The position numbers were made by a program, and so were the translations under genes. Shown one piece after another: positions 15,901-26,087 of a stretch of 64,000 nt of DNA (its first letter is position 1; every line of letters starts with the position of its first letter). This DNA is from Arthrobacter_E sp041360795 (lineage in GTDB: Bacteria; Actinomycetota; Actinomycetes; Actinomycetales; Micrococcaceae): NCBI RefSeq assembly GCF_041360795.1, contig NZ_JBFUPW010000001.1:1240001-1304000 (forward strand). Reading direction: 5' to 3'. Below the pieces are notes generated by a model. The model saw only the letters and a list, made by a program, of their open reading frames with translations, was not told the DNA's origin and did not search any database.

Positions 15901-17487
15901 ATGGACGCCTTGGAAGTCGCACGGTGGCAATTCGGCATCACCACCGTCTATCACTTCATGATGGTGCCGCTCACGATCGGCCTCGGCCTCGTGGTGGCCT
16001 TCATGCAGACGCTCTGGTATCGCACGGGCAAGGCCGAGTACCTGCGCATGACCAAGTTCTGGGGGAAGCTCTTCCTCATCAACTTCATCATGGGCGTGGC
16101 CACGGGCATCGTGCAGGAGTTCCAGTTCGGCATGGCCTGGAGCGAATACAGCCGCTTCGTCGGTGACGTGTTCGGCGCCCCGCTCGCCATGGAGGCCCTG
16201 CTCGCCTTCTTCGTGGAGTCGACGTTCCTGGGACTCTGGATCTTCGGCTGGAAGCAGCTGAAGAAGGGTGTCCACCTCGCCTGCCTGTGGATCGCGGTGA
16301 TCGGCTCGGTCATCTCCGCATACTTCATCATCGTGGCCAACAGCTGGATGCAGCACCCCGTGGGTGTGACGCTGGAGGACGGACGCGGACGCATGGTGGA
16401 CGCCTGGGCGGTGTTCACGAACAACACCGCGGTCGTGGCGTTCAGCCACACCATCATGGGCGCCCTCGCCGTCGCCGGCGGATTCCTCCTGGGCATCGCC
16501 TGGTACCACCTGTGGCGGCGCCGGACCGACGGCATCGACACGGTCGACGCCTCGGGCCGGGTGGTGGTGGGCGAGGCACGCTCCGTCCCCGGCCGCGACA
16601 AGACCGACCACACCGTGTGGCTCCGCTCGCTCCGCATCGGCGCCATCGTGGCCGCCATCTCCTTCGCCGGCACGTCGATCACCGGAGACCTGCAGGGCAA
16701 GCTCATGTTCGAGCAGCAGCCCATGAAGATGGCCGCCGCCGAGGCCGCCTGCCACGACGGCACCCAGTTCTCGGTGCTCAGCGTCGGAGACCTCGGGTCG
16801 AAGGACTGCTCCAACATCGTCGCGGTGATCGAGGTCCCGGGGCTCCTCTCCTTCCTGGCGAAGGGTGACTTCACCACCGAGGTCAAGGGCGTGAACACCC
16901 TGGTGCCGGAGTACCAGGAGAAGTACGGCACCCACCTGCCGAACGATCCGAAGCTCGGCGACCGCGCGGGCAAGGAGATCCAGTACGTGCCCGTCATGGA
17001 GGTCACCTACTGGGGCTTCCGGATGATGATCGGGTTCGGAGGACTGGCCGCACTCGCCGCCGTCGTCGCGCTCTGGCTGACCCGCCGGGGAACCGTGCCC
17101 GCAAGCCGCTGGCTCATGCGCCTGGCCGTCTTCGGGATCCTCGCGCCGTTCGGTGCCAACGCCGCGGGCTGGATCTTCACGGAGATGGGACGTCAGCCCT
17201 TCGTGGTCGCGCCGAACCCCGATATGAACGGCATCGACCCCGTGTTCATGTACACGGCCGCGGCGGTCTCACCGGGAGTCTCAGCGGGGGAGATCCTGAC
17301 CTCCCTCATCGCCCTGACCACGGTCTACGCGGTGCTCATGGTGGTCGAGATCAAGCTGCTGACCACCTACATCCGCGGCGGGGTGGCCTCGGCCATGCCG
17401 GAGCTGGCCCACCACGACGACACCCCGGACGAGGACGGACGCGGAGGCTCCCAGCGGGAGACCGACGTCCTGGCCTTCGCCTACTGA
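15901..17487 (+). CDS. cydA: Cytochrome bd ubiquinol/menaquinol oxidase subunit I
   Basis: 528 residues starting MDALEVARWQFGITTVYHF. His18 in TTVYHFMMVP is the expected high-spin haem ligand; FFVESTFLGLWIFGW carries the conserved acidic residues, AFSHTIMGALAVAGG the low-spin haem His, and GDLQGKLMFEQQPMKMAAAE the quinol-side motif. Near the C-terminus EMGRQPFVV replaces the common GRQPW. The subunit reduces oxygen to water in the membrane using quinol, with high oxygen affinity and without proton pumping. ATG 15901 is chosen because upstream in-frame codons translate the operators. It is followed after 13 bases by cydB and then cydDC. The three BlaI-type sites imply induction on a signal sensed by the M56 protein. 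Confidence 0.97.
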   Translation: MDALEVARWQFGITTVYHFMMVPLTIGLGLVVAFMQTLWYRTGKAEYLRMTKFWGKLFLINFIMGVATGIVQEFQFGMAWSEYSRFVGDVFGAPLAMEALLAFFVESTFLGLWIFGWKQLKKGVHLACLWIAVIGSVISAYFIIVANSWMQHPVGVTLEDGRGRMVDAWAVFTNNTAVVAFSHTIMGALAVAGGFLLGIAWYHLWRRRTDGIDTVDASGRVVVGEARSVPGRDKTDHTVWLRSLRIGAIVAAISFAGTSITGDLQGKLMFEQQPMKMAAAEAACHDGTQFSVLSVGDLGSKDCSNIVAVIEVPGLLSFLAKGDFTTEVKGVNTLVPEYQEKYGTHLPNDPKLGDRAGKEIQYVPVMEVTYWGFRMMIGFGGLAALAAVVALWLTRRGTVPASRWLMRLAVFGILAPFGANAAGWIFTEMGRQPFVVAPNPDMNGIDPVFMYTAAAVSPGVSAGEILTSLIALTTVYAVLMVVEIKLLTTYIRGGVASAMPELAHHDDTPDEDGRGGSQRETDVLAFAY

Positions 17488-17500
17488 GAGGAGAGACAGC

Positions 17501-18550
17501 ATGGAAACCCTGCCCACCATCTGGTTCATCGCCATCGCCGTCCTCTGGACCGGCTACCTCTTCCTCGAGGGCTTCGACCTCGGCGTCGGGATGCTCATGA
17601 AGCTCTTCGCCCGGAACGACAAGGAACGGCGCGTCCTCCTCAACACGGTCGGCCCGGTGTGGGACGGCAATGAGGTGTGGCTCCTGACGGCGGGCGGCGC
17701 CACGTTCGCGGCCTTCCCGAACTGGTACGCCTCCCTCTTCTCCGCCCTGTACCTCCCGCTGCTCCTGGTGCTCCTGGGCTTGATCTTCCGCGCCGTCGCC
17801 TTCGAGTACCGCGGCAAGATCAACACGGACCGCTGGCGCACCACCTGGGACTGGGCCATCGCCCTGGGCTCCTTCGTGGCGGCGTTCGGCGTCGGTGCGG
17901 CGCTGGCCCTGAGCACGACGGGACTGCCGCTGAACGCCAACGGCGACCGCGTCGGTGGACCGTTCGCCTGGCTGACGCCTCCTGCACTCCTGGGCGGCTT
18001 CGCCGTCGTGCTGTTCGCGCTCGTGCACGCCCTCGCGTTCCTCATGCTCAAGACCGACGGCGAGATCCGGCACCGCGCACGCCGCTGGCTGATCCGCTGG
18101 CTGCCCCTCGGCCTTCTCCCGATCGCCGGTTGGGTCCTGCTGGTGCAGTTCCAGCACGGCAAGTGGTGGAGCTGGGCCCTCACCGGTCTGGCCGTGGTCG
18201 CGGCGGTCTGCGCGTGGCTTCTGGCCCGCAAGGCTCAGGAAGGAAAGGCGTTCATCCTGCTCGGCGCCTTCCTGGCGAGCGGGACGGCGGCGATCTTCTC
18301 CGCCGTGTACCCCGTGGTCCTGCCGTCCACGTTGGATCCGGCCTTCAACCTGACCATCTCGAACGCCTCCTCCAGTGACTACACGCTGGGTCTCATGACG
18401 GTGGTCGCGTGCATCGGTCTGCCGCTCGTCATCGCCTACCAGGCGTGGACGTACTGGGTGTTCCGCCGCCGGATCAGCGCTGAGCTGATCCCGCAGTCCC
18501 ACACGGTGCTGCCGGCCGTCCTGCAGCGCGCCCTCACCAGGCAGTCCTGA
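17501..18550 (+). CDS. cydB: Cytochrome bd oxidase subunit II
   Basis: 349 residues, multi-spanning. The opening METLPTIWFIAIAVLWTGYL is followed by FLEGFDLGVGMLM with the conserved GFDxGVG signature, and then GPVWDGNEVWLLTAGGA, the W-D-G-N-E-V-W motif near the haem pocket. The remaining sequence is mostly hydrophobic helices. It forms the membrane heterodimer with CydA. The start ATG 17501 follows GAGAGGAGAG, and only 13 bases separate it from cydA. Confidence 0.97.
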   Translation: METLPTIWFIAIAVLWTGYLFLEGFDLGVGMLMKLFARNDKERRVLLNTVGPVWDGNEVWLLTAGGATFAAFPNWYASLFSALYLPLLLVLLGLIFRAVAFEYRGKINTDRWRTTWDWAIALGSFVAAFGVGAALALSTTGLPLNANGDRVGGPFAWLTPPALLGGFAVVLFALVHALAFLMLKTDGEIRHRARRWLIRWLPLGLLPIAGWVLLVQFQHGKWWSWALTGLAVVAAVCAWLLARKAQEGKAFILLGAFLASGTAAIFSAVYPVVLPSTLDPAFNLTISNASSSDYTLGLMTVVACIGLPLVIAYQAWTYWVFRRRISAELIPQSHTVLPAVLQRALTRQS

Positions 18551-18553
18551 CGC

Positions 18554-21500
18554 ATGGCGCGGACCAGGAAGTCACCGTTCCCGCCCGGGCCCAAGGGTCC
18601 CGTCTATGTGATGGGGCTGTTCGGGGCCGTCAACGCCCTGGGTCTGGTGCTGCTGGCCCAGGCCCTGGCCGGAGGGATAGCTCTCCTCGCCGCGGGCCGG
18701 GCCGCCGACGCCGACGCGCTCGTCCCGCTGGTCGGCGGAGGAGTGCTGGGAGCGCTGCTCCGGGCCGCCTCCGCGTGGGGGCAGTCGGTCGCCGCGCGGG
18801 CCGCCGTCGTCGACGTGAAGGAGAGCCTGCGGACGCGGCTGCTCGCCGCCCTCCTCGGGGGACGACGTCCTGCCGGTTCCACGGGTCGGGGCGCCGACGC
18901 CCTGCTGGCGACCCGGCGGCTGGATGAGCTGGACCGCTACTACACCGAGTTCCTGCCCAGCCTGGTCAACTGCGCGACCGTGCCTCTGCTCGTGGGGGCG
19001 AGGATCCTGCTGGCCGACTGGCTCAGCGCCCTGATCATCGTGCTGACGATCCCGCTGGTGCCGCTGTTCATGATCCTGATCGGGCGGCACAGCCAGGAGA
19101 GCCTCCTGAAGGCGTACCGCTCGCTCGACGTCCTCTCCTCGCATCTGGTGGAACTCGCGCGGGGCCTGCCCGTGCTCCTGGGGCTCGGACGTTCGAAGGA
19201 GCAGCGGTCGGCGCTGGAGGCGGTCGGTGAACAGCATCGCCGGGAGTCGATGGCGACGCTGCGGACCGCGTTCCTGTCCGCACTGGCCCTGGAACTGATC
19301 GCCACCATTTCCGTCGCCCTCGTGGCGGTGACGATCGGTGTGCGTCTGGTCCACGGGCAGATGCCGCTCGAAGCGGGGCTGATCGCTCTGATCCTGGCGC
19401 CGGAGTGTTATCAGGCACTGCGATCGATGGGCGCCGCGTACCATGCGAGTGAGGACGGCAAACTGGCGCTGGAAGCGGTGGACGAGGTCCTGGAGGCTCC
19501 GGAGCCGCGCCGACTTCAGGTCGAGAGCGTCGCCTCCGTGAGGGGCCCCGGGCTCGGGCTCGAAGGCCTGGCGGTGACCTTCCCCTCCCGAGGGATCACT
19601 CTCGGACCGGTGACGGCCACGCTGCGGCCGGGAGCCATCGTCGCGCTCACGGGTCCGAGCGGCTGCGGCAAGAGCACGCTGCTTTCGGCCCTGGCCGGAA
19701 CGCTGGAACCGGGCGCCGACGCCGTGGGCACGGTGCTGCGCCTGCGCCAGGCGTCTCCGGAGGGATCTCGTCCGGGGGAAACCGGCGAACTCGCCGTGGC
19801 CTACGCTCCGCAGCATCCCGAGTTCCTGGAGGAACGGGTGCGGGACGAACTGGCCTTCTGGGCCGGGGAGCAGGCGACGACGGAGCGGCTGGACCGGAGC
19901 GCTCGTCTGGCGGCCGCCGACGATCTCCTCGACCTGCGGATCGCTGACCTCAGTCCGGGGGAGCAGCGCCGTGTGGCCCTCGCCCGGGCCTTCCTGCTCA
20001 CGGAACTCGGCGCAGAGGTGCTGCTCGTGGACGAACCCACGGCCCACCTGGACCCTGTCCGCGCCGCGACGGTCCGTGCCTCGCTCCGCGAACTCTCGGA
20101 GACGCTTCCCGTGCTCCTGGTCAGCCACGAACCCGCGACGCTCGCGCTGGCGGATGAGCCGGTGCCCGTCAGCGGTGGACTCGCTCATCCCTCGGATGTT
20201 CAGGCGGCCACACTCGCTGCTGCCTCCCCGGCAGCCGTCGACGGCGGATCTGCGGCATCCGCTGATTCCCACGCGGAGAGCGAGGACGGCCGTCCGTCGC
20301 GCGCGGTCCCGCTGCCCACCCGTGTCTCTGCGTCGCTCCTCTCCGGATCCCGCTGGCGGCTGGTGCGGGCCGCGGCGCTGGGTGTCCTGGCCCAGCTGTT
20401 CTCGGTGGCCCTGGCGGCGCTGTCCGGCTGGCTGATCGTCCGGGCGAGTTCCCAGCCGCCCATCCTCTACCTGATGGCCGCGATCGTCGGCGTGCGGTTC
20501 TTCGGCATCGGGCGGGCGGTCCTGCGGTACTGCGACCGGCTCGTGATGCACGACGCCGTGTTCCGCGTGACCACGAGCCTGCGGGCCCGCGTGTGGGAGG
20601 GGCTCTCCGGGAGGGCCCTGGGCATCCGTCGCGTCATGCAGGGCGGCAACGTCCTCGACACCGTCGTGGCCGATGTCGACGAGTACCGCGACATCCTGCC
20701 ACGGGTTCTGGCGCCCCGCTGGATCGCCGTGGGCACCGCCGTGCTGGCCGTGGCCGCCACGGCCTTCGTCCTGCCGGCCGCACTTCCCGTCACCGTGCTG
20801 GTGTGCATCGTCGGGCTGTTCGTGGCCCCGGCCGTGGCCGTCAGGGCCGACCGGCGCTCCAGCCGCGCCGTGCTGGAGAGCAAGTCGGCCCTCCTGCGCT
20901 GGGTCGCGTCCGCATTGCAGTCCTGGAAGGACGTGCGGGGGAACGGCCTCAGCGCGCGGGTGGTCGAGCAGGCGGGACGCCTCTCCGGCGCCATGGTCCG
21001 GGCCGCACGTCGCGCGGCGTGGGCCGAAGGGTCCGGGCTGGCGCTCAGCGTGGCGGCGTGCGCCGCGGGGGCGGCCGCCGTCGTCGTGCAGTCGGTGGCG
21101 CTCGGGACCGGGCAGGAACTGGCGGAACGGACCGCGGTCGTCGCCTTCATGCTGCTGGCGCTGCAGGAGCCGTTCCAGGCGCATCTCTCCGCGAGCCGCC
21201 TCAAGCCTGCGCTCCGTCGCCTCGAGGAACGCCTCACGGCGGCCACCGCTCCGGAACCGGTGCGGGAGTCGCGGGGGACCCGGGTCGTGGAGCCAGCCGC
21301 GACCCCCAGCGGGCTGTCCTTCGAGGACCTGTCCGTCGCGTGGCCGGACTCGGGCAAGGTCTTCACCGGGCTCAGCGGCGCTGCCGCGCCGGGCCGGGCC
21401 CTGGGGATCTCCGGACCGTCGGGCAGCGGCAAATCGACGCTGCTCGCTGCGCTGCTGGGCTTCCTGCCACCCCGTGAGGGGACGATCACCGTGCACGGCC

Positions 21501-21949
21501 GCATCGCGTGGTGCCCCCAGGAATCGCACGTGTTCGATTCGACGGTCCGCGGCAACCTGGCCCTGGCCCGCGCACGGGCGGATTCCGCTGGAGAGGATGC
21601 GCTGTGGGAGAGCCTCGAACGTGTGGGGCTCGCCGACGCGGTCCGGAGCATGCCGGATGGTCTCGACACGCGCATCGGGCCGGGCGGCAGCTTCTTGTCC
21701 GGAGGCCAGCGGCAGCGTCTTGCCGTCGCAAGGACTCTCCTGGCCGGGGCGAACGTGCTGCTGCTCGATGAGCCGACGGCCCATCTGGACGCGGAGGCGG
21801 CGGATGCGCTCCTGAACGACCTCGTCACCTCGCTGGAGGGGGAGACCCTGGTGGTCGTCTCACACCGGGACGAGGACCTCGCCCGCGTCCCCGGGCGGCT
21901 GGACCTCGGGGACCGCGAACCCGTGGGAGGACCCCCGCACGCCCGATGA
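18554..21949 (+). CDS. cydDC: Fused CydDC ABC exporter needed for cytochrome bd assembly
   Basis: 1131 residues: two ABC half-transporters in one chain. The CydD half has a membrane domain, Walker A GPSGCGKST (about 367-375), signature LSPGEQRRVALARAF and Walker B VLLVDEPTAHLDP. A Ser/Ala/Asp-rich linker of about 50 residues (roughly 545-595) joins a second membrane domain and CydC nucleotide-binding domain with GPSGSGKST (about 954-962), LSGGQRQRLAVARTLL and VLLLDEPTAHLD. Both ATP sites look complete. In other bacteria CydDC exports thiols or handles haem and is required to mature bd oxidase. The gene begins 3 bases after cydB with no clear ribosome site, so coupled translation is likely. 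Confidence 0.95.
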   Translation: MARTRKSPFPPGPKGPVYVMGLFGAVNALGLVLLAQALAGGIALLAAGRAADADALVPLVGGGVLGALLRAASAWGQSVAARAAVVDVKESLRTRLLAALLGGRRPAGSTGRGADALLATRRLDELDRYYTEFLPSLVNCATVPLLVGARILLADWLSALIIVLTIPLVPLFMILIGRHSQESLLKAYRSLDVLSSHLVELARGLPVLLGLGRSKEQRSALEAVGEQHRRESMATLRTAFLSALALELIATISVALVAVTIGVRLVHGQMPLEAGLIALILAPECYQALRSMGAAYHASEDGKLALEAVDEVLEAPEPRRLQVESVASVRGPGLGLEGLAVTFPSRGITLGPVTATLRPGAIVALTGPSGCGKSTLLSALAGTLEPGADAVGTVLRLRQASPEGSRPGETGELAVAYAPQHPEFLEERVRDELAFWAGEQATTERLDRSARLAAADDLLDLRIADLSPGEQRRVALARAFLLTELGAEVLLVDEPTAHLDPVRAATVRASLRELSETLPVLLVSHEPATLALADEPVPVSGGLAHPSDVQAATLAAASPAAVDGGSAASADSHAESEDGRPSRAVPLPTRVSASLLSGSRWRLVRAAALGVLAQLFSVALAALSGWLIVRASSQPPILYLMAAIVGVRFFGIGRAVLRYCDRLVMHDAVFRVTTSLRARVWEGLSGRALGIRRVMQGGNVLDTVVADVDEYRDILPRVLAPRWIAVGTAVLAVAATAFVLPAALPVTVLVCIVGLFVAPAVAVRADRRSSRAVLESKSALLRWVASALQSWKDVRGNGLSARVVEQAGRLSGAMVRAARRAAWAEGSGLALSVAACAAGAAAVVVQSVALGTGQELAERTAVVAFMLLALQEPFQAHLSASRLKPALRRLEERLTAATAPEPVRESRGTRVVEPAATPSGLSFEDLSVAWPDSGKVFTGLSGAAAPGRALGISGPSGSGKSTLLAALLGFLPPREGTITVHGRIAWCPQESHVFDSTVRGNLALARARADSAGEDALWESLERVGLADAVRSMPDGLDTRIGPGGSFLSGGQRQRLAVARTLLAGANVLLLDEPTAHLDAEAADALLNDLVTSLEGETLVVVSHRDEDLARVPGRLDLGDREPVGGPPHAR

Positions 21950-21982
21950 GCCGGGGCGCCGAGCCGTCACGGCGCCTAGCGA

Positions 21983-21988
21983 TAGGCT
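21983..21988 (+). promoter_or_regulatory. -10 element TAGGCT, leaderless layout
   Basis: GATAGGCTGGCGCCATGACT: TAGGCT is followed by 6 bases and the ATG at 21995. The same string, with one change, occurs before the aldo/keto reductase at 50578. Confidence 0.6.
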
Positions 21989-21994
21989 GGCGCC

Positions 21995-22966
21995 ATGACT
22001 GAGGAATTCGGGGGACTCCTGGTCCGGGCACCGCTGCGGACCGACATTCCGGCCTGGGCGGAGCTCGTGGCGCGGATCGCCGAGGCGGAGCGGCACACGT
22101 GGTTCGAGAAGGCCGAGGACCTTGAGACGTTCTTCGAGCTGCACGACGCGGGCTCGGACGCCATCCTGGCCTTCGACGACGACGGCGTGCCCCGCGCCCA
22201 CGGTCGCATCACCGCCGTGGGGGACGGCGCCGTCGTGCGCACCGAAGGCGGCGTGGACCCCGCCTGGCTGCGGCGTGGCATCGGGAGGGGTGTTCTCCAC
22301 TGGCAGCAGGACCGGGCCGGGCGCCTCGCCGCCGACCGCGGGCTGCCGGGCATGGCGCTCCGGGCCCAGCACGAGGACCAGGTGAAGGGCCCGGCGAGGC
22401 TGCTCGAGTCGGAGGGCTTCGGGATCGTGCGGTGGTTCAACGAGATGCACCGAGGCTTGGACGAACTGCCTCCGGCCCGTCCGATTGCGCCGGGCTACGA
22501 GCTCCTGGACTGGACGCCGGACCTGGACGAGGCGACTCGTCTGCTGCACAACCTCGCCTTCGCGGGGCACTGGGGCAGCGCACCCCGGACAGAGGAGTCC
22601 TGGGCACGACGCGTGGGCAATCCCGAAGTCCGGAGGGCATGGAGCTTCGTGGTGCGCGAGACGTCCACCGGGCTGCCCGTGGCGTACCACCTCGGCAGCC
22701 ATGACCCGGAGATCGAACGGCTCCACGGCCGGGTGGAAGGGTACACCGAACTGGTCGGCGTACACCCCGACCACCGGGGCCGAGGACTCGCCCGGCATCT
22801 GCTGGAGGAAGCGCTGCGGCGCTACGCGGCGGACGGCATGACCACGGCGGCACTCGACATGGACTCGGGCAACGGCACCGGTGCCCTGGCGCTGTACGAG
22901 GGCCTCGGCTACCGCGTGGTGAACCGGGCCCCCGTCTGGGAGAAGCTGATCCCCGCTACGCCGTGA
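21995..22966 (+). CDS. Double-domain GNAT N-acetyltransferase (MshD-like fold)
   Basis: 323 residues with two GNAT halves. The first (1-155) is degenerate. The second has a recognisable acetyl-CoA loop, VGVHPDHRGRGLARHLL (R/Q-x-x-G-x-G/A pattern), then ALDMDSGNGTGALALYEGLGY, the usual beta-bulge and alpha-4 region. This tandem arrangement is that of mycothiol synthase MshD, but many uncharacterised actinobacterial paralogues share it, so mycothiol synthesis cannot be asserted. It has its own TAGGCT -10 and probably a leaderless mRNA. Its last 11 bases overlap the convergent DinB-like gene. Confidence 0.85.
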   Translation: MTEEFGGLLVRAPLRTDIPAWAELVARIAEAERHTWFEKAEDLETFFELHDAGSDAILAFDDDGVPRAHGRITAVGDGAVVRTEGGVDPAWLRRGIGRGVLHWQQDRAGRLAADRGLPGMALRAQHEDQVKGPARLLESEGFGIVRWFNEMHRGLDELPPARPIAPGYELLDWTPDLDEATRLLHNLAFAGHWGSAPRTEESWARRVGNPEVRRAWSFVVRETSTGLPVAYHLGSHDPEIERLHGRVEGYTELVGVHPDHRGRGLARHLLEEALRRYAADGMTTAALDMDSGNGTGALALYEGLGYRVVNRAPVWEKLIPATP

Positions 22967-23474
22967 CGTCGTGCAGGTGGTGGACCACGTCGTGGAGGAA
23001 GTAGCTGGAGAGCGAGGCCACCGTGAACTGTGAGCCGTTGCTGCGCAGCCCGCGGTGACCGAGCAGCTGGCCGGGCGCCTCCTCGAACGCCCGGGCGGTG
23101 AGTTCCGTCTCCTCGGCGATCTGATGCGCGACGCGCCGGGGGCTCTCCTGGCGGTACTCCTTCGCCACGGCGGTGGCGTCCTGATCCCAGTTGGCGAATT
23201 CCACGCCGTCACGGCCGAGCATGAGATGCAGTCGCTCCCGGAACAGCTCCAGCACGTCCCGCACATGGGCGGCGTACTCGAGAGGCGACCAGGTGGACTC
23301 GTCCGGACGGACCGTGACGTCGGGGCGGGCCAGCACGGCCTCCCAGCGGGCCGGATGGGTCCGGATCTCCCGTGCCACGTCCGCGGGCGTGATGTCTGCG
23401 GGATCGAAGCCGCATTCGGGGCAGATCCTCTCGATCACCCAGGTCCAGTCCTTCACATCCGGTTCAATCGCCAT
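22956..23474 (-). CDS. DinB-superfamily protein (mycothiol/bacillithiol-transferase-like fold)
   Basis: 172 residues. The sequence WSPLEYAAHVRDVLELF and, near the C-terminus, FLHDVVHHLHDV supply the three widely spaced histidines that bind a metal in the DinB four-helix fold. An N-terminal ICPECGFD adds a CxxC pair. Family members include thiol-S-transferases and many proteins of unknown role. ATG 23474 is preceded by TATGCT at a 6-base distance, so it is probably leaderless. It converges with the GNAT gene and overlaps its end by 11 bases. Confidence 0.82.
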   Translation of the reverse strand: MAIEPDVKDWTWVIERICPECGFDPADITPADVAREIRTHPARWEAVLARPDVTVRPDESTWSPLEYAAHVRDVLELFRERLHLMLGRDGVEFANWDQDATAVAKEYRQESPRRVAHQIAEETELTARAFEEAPGQLLGHRGLRSNGSQFTVASLSSYFLHDVVHHLHDVTA

Positions 23475-23480
23475 GGGTCC

Positions 23481-23486
23481 AGCATA
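23481..23486 (-). promoter_or_regulatory. -10 element TATGCT of the DinB-like gene
   Basis: On the minus strand TATGCT-GGACCC-ATG. Six bases separate the hexamer from the start codon at 23474, so no leader is expected. Confidence 0.55.
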
Positions 23487-23518
23487 GTCAGCAGGTCGTG
23501 AAAGGGCCGACCCGCCGG

Positions 23519-23539
23519 CCTGGGCGGAGACCGGTGGTC

Positions 23540-23549
<10 letters not shown>
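23519..23549 (-). terminator. Hairpin overlapping the parC stop codon
   Basis: CCTGGGC/GCCCAGG and GAGACC/GGTCTC form a stem with one bulged base on each side and a 3-base loop. It spans the parC stop at 23540-23542. Confidence 0.6.
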
Positions 23550-26020
<2,471 letters not shown>

Positions 26021-26074
26021 GGATTTACGAATGACCTCGTGGTGTGCTGCGGCGCGCCCCGGTGGCGCGACGAC

Positions 26075-26080
26075 TACTCT
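26075..26080 (+). promoter_or_regulatory. -10 element TACTCT of the GNAT/acyl-CoA synthetase gene
   Basis: TACTCT is followed by AAAGCTT and the ATG at 26088 (7-base gap), the leaderless spacing seen before several genes here. Confidence 0.5.
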
Positions 26081-26087
26081 AAAGCTT

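Noticed and set aside
18572..21784. 1070-codon leftward frame opposite cydDC
   Set aside because: Composition (Gln/Arg/His/Gly) is that of antisense to GC-rich coding DNA; the opposite strand carries two complete ABC ATPases.
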